Source: Roseiarcus sp963767245
GTDB taxonomy: Bacteria; Pseudomonadota; Alphaproteobacteria; Rhizobiales; Beijerinckiaceae
Length of the DNA: 64,000 bases
Assembly: GCA_963767245.1 (NCBI GenBank)
Contig: CAVYDG010000001.1
Coordinates: forward strand, 124,001-188,000
Direction: 5' to 3'
The position numbers and the translations under genes are program-made. The notes under the pieces were generated by a model. That model did no database searches. It had not been told where the DNA came from and saw nothing but the letters and a program-made list of their open reading frames with translations. Shown here one piece after another: positions 34,089 through 43,829 of the stretch (position 1 is the first letter of the stretch; every line of letters starts with the position of its first letter).

Positions 34089-34667
34089 TCAGGCGCGCGA
34101 ATGCAACCCCATGCCGAAGCTCACCCATCCGACCCCGTGAAAGAGCAGGTCGACGCCGAGCAGGGTGCCGAGGACATAAACGCTGTCGAGCGGCCAGTGA
34201 CTGACGATGATCAAACCAAGGAGGATCGTGACCGCGGCGGCGAGGAAGACGAGGGCGCGCGGCTGGTCGGCCGGAAGCTGGGTCGCGAGATAGACGCGAA
34301 CCACGCCCGCGGCGATGAGCCCGGCGCCGAGCATGAGCGTCAGCACGACGGAAGCGAGAATGGGGTTGACGATGCATATGACCCCGGCCGCGACATAGAG
34401 AAGGCCGCCGGCCACCCAGAGAAAGAATCGGCCCCAGCCGCGCGAATGCATGCCGATGCCGATTTCGGCCCCGCCAGCGATGAGGAAGAGGACGCCGTTC
34501 AGAGTGACGGTCGCAATGGTGGCGATAAGGGAAAAGACCAGCGCCGCCATCCCGAGGACGACCAGGAGGACGCCGAAGGCGGTGATCGCCGCCCATTTTC
34601 CCCTTAAGCGCTCGATCGCCTCGCCCAGGCTGTGCTGAGAGGCCCCGACATTCGACGCGTTCGACAT
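34089..34667 (-). CDS. HdeD-family (DUF308) membrane protein
   Basis: A 192-residue inner-membrane protein with six hydrophobic helices and two DUF308 repeats (GVLLVVLGMAALVFSLIAT, LNGVLFLIAGGAEIGIG, FLWVAGGLLYVAAGVICIVNP). E. coli HdeD supports acid resistance at high cell density; other members are uncharacterised. GGGGAGAG just before the ATG decides the start at 34667; the longer frame to 34748 overlaps hrcA. The gene lies 40 bases after hrcA and 42 before ppdK, suggesting co-transcription. Confidence 0.9.
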   Translation of the reverse strand: MSNASNVGASQHSLGEAIERLRGKWAAITAFGVLLVVLGMAALVFSLIATIATVTLNGVLFLIAGGAEIGIGMHSRGWGRFFLWVAGGLLYVAAGVICIVNPILASVVLTLMLGAGLIAAGVVRVYLATQLPADQPRALVFLAAAVTILLGLIIVSHWPLDSVYVLGTLLGVDLLFHGVGWVSFGMGLHSRA

Positions 34668-34707
34668 TGCATTCTCTCCCCGCAACAAAACCGTGAAGGC
34701 GCGGCCC

Positions 34708-35793
34708 CTAGAGCGGTCGCTTGAGGTCGCCGAGCACCTGGGCGGCATATTCGACCATTGGCACGATGCGGCCGTAGTTGAGCCGGGTCGGCCCGATAAC
34801 CCCGAGCACGCCGGCGATCCGATGATCGCTGTCCCTCAGCGGCGCGGCGATCATCGACGATCCGGAGAGCGAAAACAGCTTGTTCTCCGAGCCGATGAAA
34901 ATCTTGACGCCGTCGCCGGTCTCGGCCCGATGCAGGAGCTCGATGACGTCGGTCTTGGTCTCGAGGTCGGCGAACAGGGTGCGGATGCGCTCGAGGTCGT
35001 CCGAGGCGCGCAGGTCGCCGAGCAGGTTGGCCTGCCCGCGAACGATGAGCTGGTCGCCGAATCCCCCGGCGCCGGACCACGAGGCGAGGCCGGCTTCGAC
35101 CAGGCGAGCGGCGATATCGTCCAGCTCCTTGCGGGCGTCGCGGCGCGCCGCCTCGATTTCCGCCGTCACCTCGGCGAGGGTGCGGCCGCGAATGCGGGCG
35201 CTGAGAAAATTGCTGGCCTCGATGAAGGTCGAAGCCGGCATGCCGGCCGGAGTCGCGACCACGCGATTCTCGATCGAGCCGTCCTCGGCGACCAGGATCG
35301 CCAGCGCCCGGCCGGTTTCCAGGCGCACGAACTCGACATGCTTCAGCCGCGCGTCGATCTTGCTGGTCAGCACCACGCCGGCGCCGCGGGTCAATTCCGA
35401 GAGCAGGCTCGTCGTCTCGGCGAGCGCGCCTTCGAACCCGCCTCCCTCCGCCGCCGCCCGCACCTGGCTGTCGATGCGCGCCCGCTCCTCGCGCCCGAGA
35501 TCGCCGAATTCGAGCAGCGCGTCGACGAACAGTCTCAGGCCCTGCTGCGTCGGCAGGCGCCCGGCGCTGGCGTGCGGGGCGTAGATGAGCCCGAGCTCTT
35601 CGAGATCCTGCATCACATTGCGAACCGACGCCGGCGAAAGCGAAATCGGCAGCACGCGCGACAAGTGCCGGGAGCCGACCGGCTCGCCGTTGGACAGATA
35701 GGAGTCGACGATGCTGCGGAAAATTTCGCGCGCGCGCGCGTTCAGCATCGCCAGCGCGCTCGACTCGGCGGGGCGTTCTGCGGGGGCGGACAT
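34708..35793 (-). CDS. hrcA: heat-shock transcriptional repressor HrcA
   Basis: A 361-residue HrcA, the repressor of groESL and other chaperone genes through CIRCE operators. The N-terminal winged helix (REIFRSIVDSYLSNGEPVGSRHLSR, LSPASVRNVMQDLEELGLIYAPHASAGRLPT) and the GAF-like/dimerisation parts (ASNFLSARIRGRTLAEV, GVLGVIGPTRLNYGRIVPMVEY) are complete. The usual alphaproteobacterial partner grpE is not downstream; HdeD and ppdK are. I see no CIRCE element (TTAGCACTC-N9-GAGTGCTAA) in front of the gene. It is divergent from the TPP enzyme gene. Confidence 0.95.
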   Translation of the reverse strand: MSAPAERPAESSALAMLNARAREIFRSIVDSYLSNGEPVGSRHLSRVLPISLSPASVRNVMQDLEELGLIYAPHASAGRLPTQQGLRLFVDALLEFGDLGREERARIDSQVRAAAEGGGFEGALAETTSLLSELTRGAGVVLTSKIDARLKHVEFVRLETGRALAILVAEDGSIENRVVATPAGMPASTFIEASNFLSARIRGRTLAEVTAEIEAARRDARKELDDIAARLVEAGLASWSGAGGFGDQLIVRGQANLLGDLRASDDLERIRTLFADLETKTDVIELLHRAETGDGVKIFIGSENKLFSLSGSSMIAAPLRDSDHRIAGVLGVIGPTRLNYGRIVPMVEYAAQVLGDLKRPL

Positions 35794-35896
35794 AAACGCA
35801 AGAATGGCCGGAACTGGCCTCCTGCGCAAGGCGACGCCGACCCCGCGGGGAATTGATATGCGGGGTCTGACCTGCCAAACATGGCCCGCAAACGAA

Positions 35897-37597
35897 ATGG
35901 GAAGCGAGGAGCATCGGTTGGGCGAGGCGTTGCGAACGGGCGGGCAAATTCTCATCGACCAGCTCGTCGCCCAAGGGGTCGGGCGCGTCTATTGCGTTCC
36001 CGGCGAATCCTATCTCGCCGCCCTCGACGCCATGAACGGCGCCCCGATCGAAGTGACCGTGTGCCGGCAGGAAGCGGGCGCGGCGATGATGGCCTTGACA
36101 GAGGGGCGGCTCACCGGACGGCCGGGGATCTGCTTCGTCACCCGCGGCCCCGGCGCGACCAACGCCGCGCATGGCGTGCATATCGCCGAGCACGATTCCG
36201 CGCCGATGATATTGTTCATCGGCCAGGTCGAGCGGGCGATGATCGGCCGGGGCGCGTTTCAGGAGATGGACTATCGCGCCCTCTTTGCCTCAACCGCGAA
36301 ACTGGCGACCCAGATCGAAACCGCGGCGCAAATTCCGGAAATTGTCCAGCGCGCATTCCACGTCGCCATGCAAGGCCGGCCGGGCCCGGTGGTGATCGCG
36401 CTGCCCGAAGACATGCTGACGGAAATGGCCGCCGCGCCCGACGCGCCGCGGGTCGAGCCGGCCCCGATCTGGCCCGGCCTGACGCAGATGGCCGAATTGC
36501 AGAAGATGCTGTGGACGGCGGAGCGTCCGATCGCCATCCTCGGCGGGGGCGGATGGACCAAGCGGGCGAGCGCCGCCTTCGCCCGGTTCGCCGAGCGCTT
36601 CGACCTGCCCATTGCGGGCTCGTTTCGCCGCTCGAGCGCCTTCGACGGCGAGCACGACAATTTCGCCGGGGAGGTCGGTCTCTCGATCAATCCCAAGCTC
36701 AAGGCGCGCGTCGAAGCCGCCGATCTGGTGCTGCTGGTCGGCGGCCGGATGTCCGAGGCGGCGGCGCAGGGCTATACGCTGTTTGAGATTCCTGCGCCGC
36801 GCCAGCGGCTCGTCCATGTCCATGCCGACGCCAATGAGATCGGCCGCAACTACCATCCCGCGCTCGGCATCGTCGCGACCTCGCCCGAGTTCTGCGCCGC
36901 GCTCGAAGGCGTCGAACCGCCGGCGACGATCCGCTGGTCGGCCGAAACCCGGGCGGCGCGGGCCGACTATCTGGCGTGGAGCGATCAGGCGCCGCCCAAT
37001 CCGGGCCGGATGCAATTGGCCGAGATCATGTTCGCGCTCCGGCGGCGCTCGCCCGACGCCATCTTCACCAACGGCGCCGGCAATTTCTCGATCTGGGTCG
37101 GCCGCTTCCTGCGTTTTCGCCGGGTCGAGCAGCAATTGGGTCCGACGTCGGGTTCGATGGGTTTCGGCCTGCCGGCGGCGATCGCCGCTCAACGGGTGTT
37201 CCCGAAGCGGACAGTCGTGTGCTTCGCCGGCGACGGGGACTTTCTGATGAACGGGCAGGAGTTCGCGACCGCGGTTCAATATGGCTTGCCCGTGGTCGTC
37301 GTGGTGATCGACAACGGTATGTACGGGACGATCCGGATGCATCAGGAGCGCATGTATCCCGGGCGGGTCATCGCCACCGCGCTGCGCAACCCCGATTTCG
37401 CGCTTTACGCGCGCGCGTTCGGCGGCCATGGCGAAACGGTCGAGGAGTTGGCTGAATTTCTGCCCGCCTACGAGCGGGCCTTGGCCTCCGGCCTGCCATC
37501 GATCCTGCACGTCAAGGTCGATCCGGACGCGATCACGCCGGCGACGACGCTCTCCGCCATCCGCGCCCAGGCGCTGGGAAAGCGTACGGCGTCTTAG
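35897..37597 (+). CDS. thiamine pyrophosphate-dependent enzyme, acetolactate synthase-like large subunit
   Basis: A protein of about 566 residues with the full TPP fold. The N-terminal pyrimidine-binding domain has the catalytic Glu in VYCVPGESYLAALDAM; the central domain is around AILGGGGWTKRASAAFARF; the C-terminal PP domain has the GDGDFLMNGQEFATAVQYGLPVVVVVIDN motif that binds diphosphate and Mg. It is not in an ilv operon and has no small subunit beside it. It may therefore be a catabolic acetolactate synthase, benzoylformate decarboxylase-like or related decarboxylase rather than IlvB. The start is uncertain; ATG 35897 precedes the first conserved residues. Confidence 0.85.
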   Translation: MGSEEHRLGEALRTGGQILIDQLVAQGVGRVYCVPGESYLAALDAMNGAPIEVTVCRQEAGAAMMALTEGRLTGRPGICFVTRGPGATNAAHGVHIAEHDSAPMILFIGQVERAMIGRGAFQEMDYRALFASTAKLATQIETAAQIPEIVQRAFHVAMQGRPGPVVIALPEDMLTEMAAAPDAPRVEPAPIWPGLTQMAELQKMLWTAERPIAILGGGGWTKRASAAFARFAERFDLPIAGSFRRSSAFDGEHDNFAGEVGLSINPKLKARVEAADLVLLVGGRMSEAAAQGYTLFEIPAPRQRLVHVHADANEIGRNYHPALGIVATSPEFCAALEGVEPPATIRWSAETRAARADYLAWSDQAPPNPGRMQLAEIMFALRRRSPDAIFTNGAGNFSIWVGRFLRFRRVEQQLGPTSGSMGFGLPAAIAAQRVFPKRTVVCFAGDGDFLMNGQEFATAVQYGLPVVVVVIDNGMYGTIRMHQERMYPGRVIATALRNPDFALYARAFGGHGETVEELAEFLPAYERALASGLPSILHVKVDPDAITPATTLSAIRAQALGKRTAS

Positions 37598-37676
37598 AAG
37601 CGCGGCGCCGTCGGCGCATCAGACCAAACGACAACGGCGCAGCTCGGAACCAAGTTGCTCGTGAGCACCGTCGGAA

Positions 37677-38378
37677 TTACCCGGGGGCCCTTCGCCGATC
37701 GACCGCCTGGGCCGCGTCGTTCTGAAGCAGCGTGAGTTCTCCTTCCAGCCTTAAAATATGGTCGGTTATGTCGCCGTCACCGCTGACGTATATCGGCGTA
37801 CCGAAACGGACTGCTATGCGGGAGAAAAGCGACGGCACCTCCAACCGGTCCCAGGAGTTGAACTTCCAACTCCCGCTCACGCCTATAGCGGCAGGCAGAA
37901 TCGGCAAGCCGCTAAGACGTGCGACATCGATGATTCCCTTGCTTACCCGAAAACGGGGGCCTCGAGGTCCGTCCGGCGTAATGAACAGATTGTGGCCTTC
38001 GCGCGCCAGCCGAAACAATTGTCTAAGTGCAGCGATACCGCCCCTTCCGGTCGATGCCGACACCGTTCTGATGTTAAAGCGCCGGGCGCACTTGCCAATG
38101 AGCCGACCGTCTCGGTGATCGCTGACCAACGCCACCAGGGCGTGATCGCCGAAGCGCAATTGATGCAACATGGCCAACTGTCCGTGCCACAACGCGATAA
38201 TGAACGGGCCGCCTGACGGCGGCGGCTGACGCTCTATTCGACTGGTCCAACGGACCGCCAGGACGTATCCAGCCCCGACAGCGCTCAAGAACCACTGCGC
38301 CAACTCCGACGAGCCGATGCGCTTCAACAATCGCGAGCGCAAAACGGTCGTCGGCCGACGAATTCGCCGGGTAGCCAT
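37677..38378 (-). CDS. lysophospholipid acyltransferase-like protein (DUF374)
   Basis: A 233-residue protein of the DUF374 group of the LPLAT superfamily: WHGQLAMLHQLRFG supplies the His of the HX4D-like site, followed by SDHRDGRLIGKCARRF, FITPDGPRGPRFRVSKGII and LPILPAAIGVSGSWKFNSWDR. Relatives acylate lipid A or phospholipid precursors at the inner membrane. The start at 38378 (MATRRIRRP) is chosen because the upstream part of the frame is not conserved. It stands alone, divergent from cyclase copy 2. The specific substrate is unknown. Confidence 0.85.
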   Translation of the reverse strand: MATRRIRRPTTVLRSRLLKRIGSSELAQWFLSAVGAGYVLAVRWTSRIERQPPPSGGPFIIALWHGQLAMLHQLRFGDHALVALVSDHRDGRLIGKCARRFNIRTVSASTGRGGIAALRQLFRLAREGHNLFITPDGPRGPRFRVSKGIIDVARLSGLPILPAAIGVSGSWKFNSWDRLEVPSLFSRIAVRFGTPIYVSGDGDITDHILRLEGELTLLQNDAAQAVDRRRAPG

Positions 38379-38603
38379 TGAGAAGGTGTGGCGTACACCA
38401 GAAGAGACCATGGACTGGTTGCCGGGCGTCGCTGCCGCCCGACACTGACACACCCCATTGTTCGAGGGAAGCGACTACCCGGCGGACGCCAAAGCGCGCC
38501 ACAACGCGCGAGGAGTCCTGGCGTCTTGAGGCCCATGAAAAGCGCATGGTCGGCCGAGGCCCCGCCTCACACATCGCTTCCGCATCTTATGCTAGGCTGC
38601 TTG

Positions 38604-40393
38604 ATGTCGGAGAGGCGCTTCGTGGGCGAGACCCGGAAAATTGCAGCCATCTTGGTCACCGACGTCGTCGGCTACAGTCGGCTCGCCGGCGCCGACGAGG
38701 ATGGCACCCTGTCGCGGCTCAGAGGGCTGCGGAGCGACCTTATCGATCCTGCCGTCGCCGTGCATCATGGACGCGTCGTCAAGCGCACCGGTGACGGCAG
38801 CCTCGTCGAGTTCGGAAGCGTTGTGGATGCGGTGCGGTGCGCGATCGAGGTGCAAAACGCCCTCGTCGAGCGCAACGTCGGCGTCGCGCCAGACAAACGC
38901 ATCGAATTTCGAATTGGCATTCATCTCGGCGACGTGGTCGAAGAGGCTGACGGGGACCTTATGGGCAACGGCGTCAATATCGCCGCACGGATCGAGAGTA
39001 TCGCCAAGCCCGGCGGGATTTGTCTTTCAGAGGATGCGTATCGCCTGGTTCGAGACAAACTGAAGGAAGAGTTTGTCGACCTCGGCGAGCAGGCCCTCAA
39101 AAACATCGCGCGGCCAGTGCGAGTCTACGCCCTCCGGATTGGCCGAGAAAATCCCGTCTCTACGGAGGCCTCCCCGTTCGAAAATTCAGACCCGCCGCAC
39201 CTGTCCATCGTCGTGCTGCCGTTCGCCAACATGAGCGGCAACGCCAGCCAGGACTACTTTGCCGATGGCGTAACGGGAAGCCTGACGACCGACCTCTCGC
39301 GAATGCCTGGTATGTTGGTCATAGGGCGCAATAGCGCGATGTTCTACAAAGGCAAGTCGGTCGATCTCAGGGAGATCGGCCGCGAACTGAACGTGCGATA
39401 TATCCTGCAGGGGAGCGTTCAACGCGCCCGTAAACGCGTGCGCGTCAATGTGCAGCTGCTCGAAGCCGCGACTGGACTTCACCTTTGGGCTGAACGCTTC
39501 GAAAAGCCATTGGCTGATCTCTTTGAATTGCAGGACGAGATCGTCGCCCGGCTGGCCAACACGCTGAATGTGGAGCTCATTGCCGCTGAGGCGCGACGCG
39601 CCGAACGGGCGCCGAGCCCGGACGCGATGGACCTTTATTTCCGCGGCATGGCCTGGCTCAATCGGGCGCCTCACCCGAGTACTTTTCACAAGCGCGCAGT
39701 TTTTTCGAAGGCGCTTTGACGCTTGATCAGCATTGCGTCGATGCGCTGGTCGGCATTGCGCTCGCGGATGCGCACGTTGTCGCCGGTTTTATCGCCGATG
39801 ACCGGACCAAGCGCCTCGCGAGCGCTGAGGCGGCCGCCGCCAAAGCGCTCTCTTTGGCCCCGGATCACGCTCTCGCCCACCTCTCCATCGCGATCATCCT
39901 CGCCTACACCAACCGCGCGGAGAGAGCGATCGCAGAGTGCGAACGCGCGTTGGCTTTGGATCGGAACCTGGCTATCGCTCACGCGATCATAGGTCTCGCC
40001 AAAGCGTTCGCCGGTCGAGCAGAGGAGACTGAGGCGCATATCCATGAGGCGATCCGCCTCAGCCCTCGAGATCCCACTGCTTTTGGCTGGCTCTCAATTG
40101 TCGGGTACGCCGATATCTGTCTGGGCCGGAACGAAGAGGCAGCAATGTGGCTGACACGGTCGGTCGAGACCAATCGAAACTATCCGAACGCACAATTTTG
40201 GCTCGCCGGAGTCCTGGCGCAACTCAATCGGATGGAGGAGGCGAGATCAACCGCGCGAACGGCGCTAAGCCTGGATCCAAAATTCACGATCGCGCGCCTC
40301 CGCACGCACTCAGTTCAGGACAACCCCAGCTATCAGGCGCGGCGGAGAGCGATCCGCGACGGGATGCGCAAGGCCGGGGTCCCTGATGAATGA
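38604..40393 (+). pseudogene. class III adenylate/guanylate cyclase with TolB-like and TPR domains, frameshifted (copy 2)
   Basis: A paralogue of the gene at 29579-31354, with the same order of domains. The cyclase (IAAILVTDVVGYSRLAGADEDGTLSRL, KRTGDGSLVEFGSVVDAVRCAIEVQ, GDLMGNGVNIAARI) is followed by the TolB-like domain (SIVVLPFANMSGNASQDYFADGV, YILQGSVQRARKRV) and TPRs (LDRNLAIAHAIIGLAKAF, LDPKFTIARLRTHS). The frame breaks near 39681-39686; adding one base after CACCC gives HPEYFSQARSFFEGALTLDQ and joins the TPR part. The cyclase metal-binding residues are intact. ATG 38604 starts where similarity to copy 1 begins. Confidence 0.83.
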
Positions 40394-40504
40394 CCCCTGC
40401 GCTCGAACTCGCGCAGATCGCCGCCATCCCAGAGCACGGATTTGATGCGGCTCCCCCGCTCACCCTCCTCGCGCAAACCCGATAATGCAGCGGCCGCAAT
40501 GTTG

Positions 40505-41341
40505 CTAGATCAAGCCCATCCGGCGCGCGAGTATCTTGTCGAGCATACGCGTGGGCAAAACATTGGCTACGAAATTCTTGATCGGATCCCGCGTGACGGT
40601 ATAGCGCGTTTTCGGTCTGGAGACGGTGAGCGCGGTCATCACCGCTTCGGCGATTTTTTCGGGCGGCAAGCCCTTACGGGCGCCGGAAGCCATGTAGCCC
40701 GTCAGCGCGGGAAGCGCATTCGCATAGGGCGTTGTGGCGAACTGGGCCAAATCGTACGTCTGATCGAAAATCGGCGTCGCAACCGCACCCGGCGCGATGA
40801 TGATGACATCGATGCCAAGCGGCGCCAACTCGCGGCGCAGGCTTTCCGACATCCCCTCGAGCGCAAACTTCGACGCGCAATAGGCGCCGAGGAGCGGTAA
40901 GGCGTTCTTTCCACCGACAGAAGTGATCATGACGATGCGTCCTGGGGGGCCTTTCAACGAACGGTCGACGCCGAGAAAGGGCGCGAAGGCCTGAGTGACA
41001 ATCAGGTGGCCTGCGAGGTTTACGGCGATCTGACGCTCGAAGTCTTCGATTTTGAGATAAAGCAAGGGTCCCGGCACTGCGATCCCGGCGTTGTTGACGA
41101 GCCCTGACAATGTCTTCCCGCGGAGGGCGGTCTCAACCTGCCTCGCGCCTGCAGCTACCGCTGTGCGGTCGGTCACGTCGAAAACGAGCGGCGAGAAATT
41201 CTCACCAAACTCTTGCGACAGACGGTCGGCGTCGAGCGGGTCGAGTACGCTGCCGAAGACGCGGAATCCGTTGGCGGCCAGCACTTTGACGCAGGCCCTG
41301 CCGATGCCGGTGGATACGCCGGTGACGACAACTGATTTCAC
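40505..41341 (-). CDS. short-chain dehydrogenase/reductase
   Basis: A 278-residue classical SDR: the N-terminal NAD(P)-binding TGVSTGIGRACVKVL, LVNNAGIAVPGPL, and the catalytic Ser/Tyr/Lys in ITSVGGKNALPLLGAYCASKFALEG. The C-terminus (RMLDKILARRMGLI) and PGAVATPIFDQTYD are reminiscent of the 17-beta-hydroxysteroid-dehydrogenase-like or retinol-dehydrogenase-like group. The substrate is unknown. No cotranscribed neighbour is evident; cfa follows it at lower strand priority, with a 135-base gap. Confidence 0.92.
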   Translation of the reverse strand: MKSVVVTGVSTGIGRACVKVLAANGFRVFGSVLDPLDADRLSQEFGENFSPLVFDVTDRTAVAAGARQVETALRGKTLSGLVNNAGIAVPGPLLYLKIEDFERQIAVNLAGHLIVTQAFAPFLGVDRSLKGPPGRIVMITSVGGKNALPLLGAYCASKFALEGMSESLRRELAPLGIDVIIIAPGAVATPIFDQTYDLAQFATTPYANALPALTGYMASGARKGLPPEKIAEAVMTALTVSRPKTRYTVTRDPIKNFVANVLPTRMLDKILARRMGLI

Positions 41342-41476
41342 GACGCCTCCCTCAATATTTCCATCAGATCACTATAGGGCGAGGTTTCGGGGCGGTCTTC
41401 GCATCGGCGGCGATGACCGGGAGAAGCCGGCCAGAACGGATTTCCGCGCGAGCCGCGACGGGCGCAACGCGCCCTC

Positions 41477-42781
41477 TCACCGATACCAATGCGCCCGTGT
41501 CGGAGGCAGGCCGCTCGGGCCTTTGACTCGCTTCATCGCCAGCGTCTGATAGACGCCAGCGTTGTTGCGCTCGAAAGCGATCGAACAGGCGGCGAGGTAG
41601 GCGAGCCACACCCGCGCTGTCGTCTTGCCGACCGCCGCCGTCGCCTCGTCAAATCGCCCTAGAAGGCGGTCGTGCCATAAACGGGTGGTGCGCTGATGGT
41701 GCTCGCGCCAGCATTCGACGTCGCAGATCTCGAAGCCGCTTAGCTCGAGATTCGTGATCGTGCGGCCAAGGTAGTCGAGCTCTCCGCCGGGGAAGACATA
41801 GCGGGTCAGCGCCCGGAATTCCGGGCGTTTCTTGCCGGTACGCGCGGCGTGGCTGCCGCCCGGGCGTGTGCTCGCTTGATGCAGGTAGAGCCCGCCGGTT
41901 TTCAGCAGGCGCTGGACAGACCTGAAGTAGTTCTGGAGATGTGAAATTCCGATCGCTTCATACATTTCGATCGATGCGATCTTGTCGAAGCGGGCTTCGC
42001 CTTCCACCTGCGAATAATCGCGCAATTCGAACGTTACCTGGTCGGAGAGACCAAGACGCAGGACCTTCTCGCGCGCGTACGAGAGCTGCTGGTCGGACAG
42101 CGTCACGCCGGTGACGCGGGCGCCGTAATGTTTCGCCGCATGATAAGCGAGCGAGCCCCACCCGCTGCCGATATCAAGCATCGCCTCGCCGGGTCGAAGG
42201 TCTAGCTTGCGGCACACGATGTCGAGTTTCTGTCTCTGAGCCGCGTCGAGATCGTCGCTCCAATCGTGAAAATATCCGCTTGAATATGCCATCTCTTTAT
42301 CGAGCCAAAGCTCGTAGAATGCGTTGGAGACGTCATAGTGATGGGCGATGTTGCGTTTGTTCTGCGACTCGGAGCCATCGCTTTCCCTGTCGCGGCCGAT
42401 TCCCTCGAGTGGCCACGGGCCGCCTCGCGATACAAACAGAAACGGCGCGATCGCCCGGAGGGTTGGGACCGAGGCGAGCGAGCGGCGCAATTCCCTTGTC
42501 CGCCCCTTCGGGCGCAGGGCGACCAGATCAAACAGGGTTCCGTTCTCGAGATCGACGCGTCCGGCGGCCCATAGATTGGCGAGCGTTGTCACGGTCGGCG
42601 CTCGGAGCAACCCAGCGATGGCGCCCTCGTCGGCGATGGTGAGCATGAGGGCGTCTTTCGGCCAGTCGCCGGGTACGCTCGATCCGTCCCAGAGGCGAAA
42701 GCCGAATGCAAGCTCAAGCCGGAGATGAATATCCGTGAGCAGTCGTTTCAACGACGCAAGCCGCGCCTCGCGCCCCGTCAT
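41477..42781 (-). CDS. cfa: cyclopropane-fatty-acyl-phospholipid synthase
   Basis: A 434-residue SAM-dependent enzyme that adds a methylene across double bonds of membrane phospholipid acyl chains. The N-terminal domain precedes the core, which starts at NIAHHYDVSNAFYELWLDKEMAYSSGYF. The SAM site is LDIGSGWGSLAYHAAKHYGARVTGVTLS, and the active-site part includes FDKIASIEMYEAIG (Glu). FPGGELDYLGRTITNLELSGF and WHDRLLGRF complete the family pattern. Start ATG 42781. Confidence 0.94.
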   Translation of the reverse strand: MTGREARLASLKRLLTDIHLRLELAFGFRLWDGSSVPGDWPKDALMLTIADEGAIAGLLRAPTVTTLANLWAAGRVDLENGTLFDLVALRPKGRTRELRRSLASVPTLRAIAPFLFVSRGGPWPLEGIGRDRESDGSESQNKRNIAHHYDVSNAFYELWLDKEMAYSSGYFHDWSDDLDAAQRQKLDIVCRKLDLRPGEAMLDIGSGWGSLAYHAAKHYGARVTGVTLSDQQLSYAREKVLRLGLSDQVTFELRDYSQVEGEARFDKIASIEMYEAIGISHLQNYFRSVQRLLKTGGLYLHQASTRPGGSHAARTGKKRPEFRALTRYVFPGGELDYLGRTITNLELSGFEICDVECWREHHQRTTRLWHDRLLGRFDEATAAVGKTTARVWLAYLAACSIAFERNNAGVYQTLAMKRVKGPSGLPPTRAHWYR

Positions 42782-43130
42782 GTCCCCACCCGGATGTACC
42801 GCGGTCCGGTTGTTGTTCTGCGCCAGTTAAGCCCGTTCGACAAGCCGACCTCTGTACGCTCGCAATCGAAGCGGCAGGCGTGACGGCGCGGGGCAAGCGG
42901 GCGGCAACAAAGCCATGCGGTTCGGACAGGGGCGGCGCGGCCGCGGCGCGAATTGGGGCAAGATTGCGGACGGTCCCTGTTCTGGCGGATTATTTTCCCT
43001 GTTCCGGACAATAATTCTCCCTGTTCCGGCGCGAAAATATCCCTGTTCCGGGTCCAGCGATTGTGGCGGCGGCGCGCTCCCGAAGTCATGCAATGAGTGC
43101 ATGGTTTCAGGATTTCGCCTCAATCGCGGT
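42782..43130. other. intergenic region containing a 22-base tandem repeat array
   Basis: There are 349 bases between two minus-strand genes. It contains four TCCCTGTTCCGG-type repeat units (listed separately). Both strands are open in places, but nothing looks like a gene. It must carry the cfa promoter at its left end; no clear elements were seen. Confidence 0.55.
42974..43061 (+). repeat. tandem repeat, TCCCTGTTCCGG family, four 22-base units
   Basis: The 12-base core starts at 42974, 42996, 43018 and 43040, an exact 22-base period. Unit 1 has TTCTGG for TTCCGG. Linkers are AT-rich and variable (GCGAAAATA, ACAATAATTC, CGGATTATTT). The same family occurs at 928-1000. It is too short-period for a CRISPR. 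Confidence 0.85.
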
Positions 43131-43727
43131 CTAGCGGCGGCCCGCCGCCCAGTCGAGCCCCTGCTCAAGCCGATCGTTGCCCCAGAACACCTCGCCATCG
43201 CTGGTGACGAGAGAGGGCGCGCCGACGATGCCGATCTCGCTCGCGCGGGCGCACTCGGCTTTGAGAGCAGCCTTGTTGGCCTCGCTTTCCGCCCGCTCGA
43301 GCGCCGCCGCGGGATCGGCCCCGCATGCGGCGAGCAAGGAAGCGAGCGTGGCCCGATCGGAGATCGACGCCCCTTGGCCGAATTCGGCCTCGTAGACCCG
43401 ACGGGAAAAGTTTGCGCGCTCGGCGCCCTCAAGCGCCAAGGCGACCCGCGCGGCCAGCAGGCTGGCTTGGGGAAAGGGGGCTGGCCGCATGAACGGGACG
43501 CCCATCACCGCGCAGGTCCGCTCGACGTCGCGCCACATGTATCGGCCCTTGGCCGGGTAGATATTGAACGGCGAATCTCGCCAGCCCTGGGCGGCGAAGA
43601 TCGGCCCGAGCAGGAACGGACGCCAGGCGAGGCTGACGCCTCGCTCCGCGGCGAGCGCGCCGACCCGTAGCGCCGCCGGATAGGAATAGGTGCTCGCGAA
43701 CTCGTACCAGAACTCCGCCTCCGCCAT
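43131..43727 (-). CDS. 2-hydroxychromene-2-carboxylate isomerase/DsbA-fold family protein
   Basis: A 198-residue protein of the HCCA isomerase (kappa-GST-like, DsbA fold) family: FWYEFASTYSYPAALR at the N-terminus, AWRPFLLGPIFAAQG, and the C-terminal GIVGAPSLVTSDGEVFWGNDRLE with its conserved cis-Pro. Known members isomerise 2-hydroxychromene-2-carboxylate in naphthalene breakdown, using glutathione, but most relatives act on unknown substrates. The Ser of FASTYSYP is where the glutathione-activating residue sits. The ATG at 43727 is chosen over 43763 because homology begins at AEFWYEF. Confidence 0.87.
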   Translation of the reverse strand: MAEAEFWYEFASTYSYPAALRVGALAAERGVSLAWRPFLLGPIFAAQGWRDSPFNIYPAKGRYMWRDVERTCAVMGVPFMRPAPFPQASLLAARVALALEGAERANFSRRVYEAEFGQGASISDRATLASLLAACGADPAAALERAESEANKAALKAECARASEIGIVGAPSLVTSDGEVFWGNDRLEQGLDWAAGRR

Positions 43728-43819
43728 TGCGCCGCCCCCGGCGAGAAGTGTGATGGTCCTCACAGCCTTAGTTCGCTTCCTACGTTAGCTAGCAGACTGA
43801 GGGGGAATTTGCGATTCGC

Positions 43820-43829
43820 GGGGGGGGGG
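43820..43829 (+). repeat. ten-G homopolymer directly before the TIR gene start codon
   Basis: Ten consecutive G residues end exactly at the ATG at 43830 and occupy the ribosome-binding position. Long poly-G tracts in bacteria are prone to slippage and can switch expression on and off. Another run of seven G lies inside the TIR reading frame at 43947-43953. Tract length may also be affected by sequencing error. Confidence 0.7.

Noticed and set aside
34100..35900. CIRCE operator near hrcA
   Set aside because: The TTAGCACTC-N9-GAGTGCTAA arrangement is not visible upstream of hrcA.
42974..43061. CRISPR array
   Set aside because: The unit is only 12 bases with linkers of about 10 bases, far too short for repeat/spacer structure; no cas genes.
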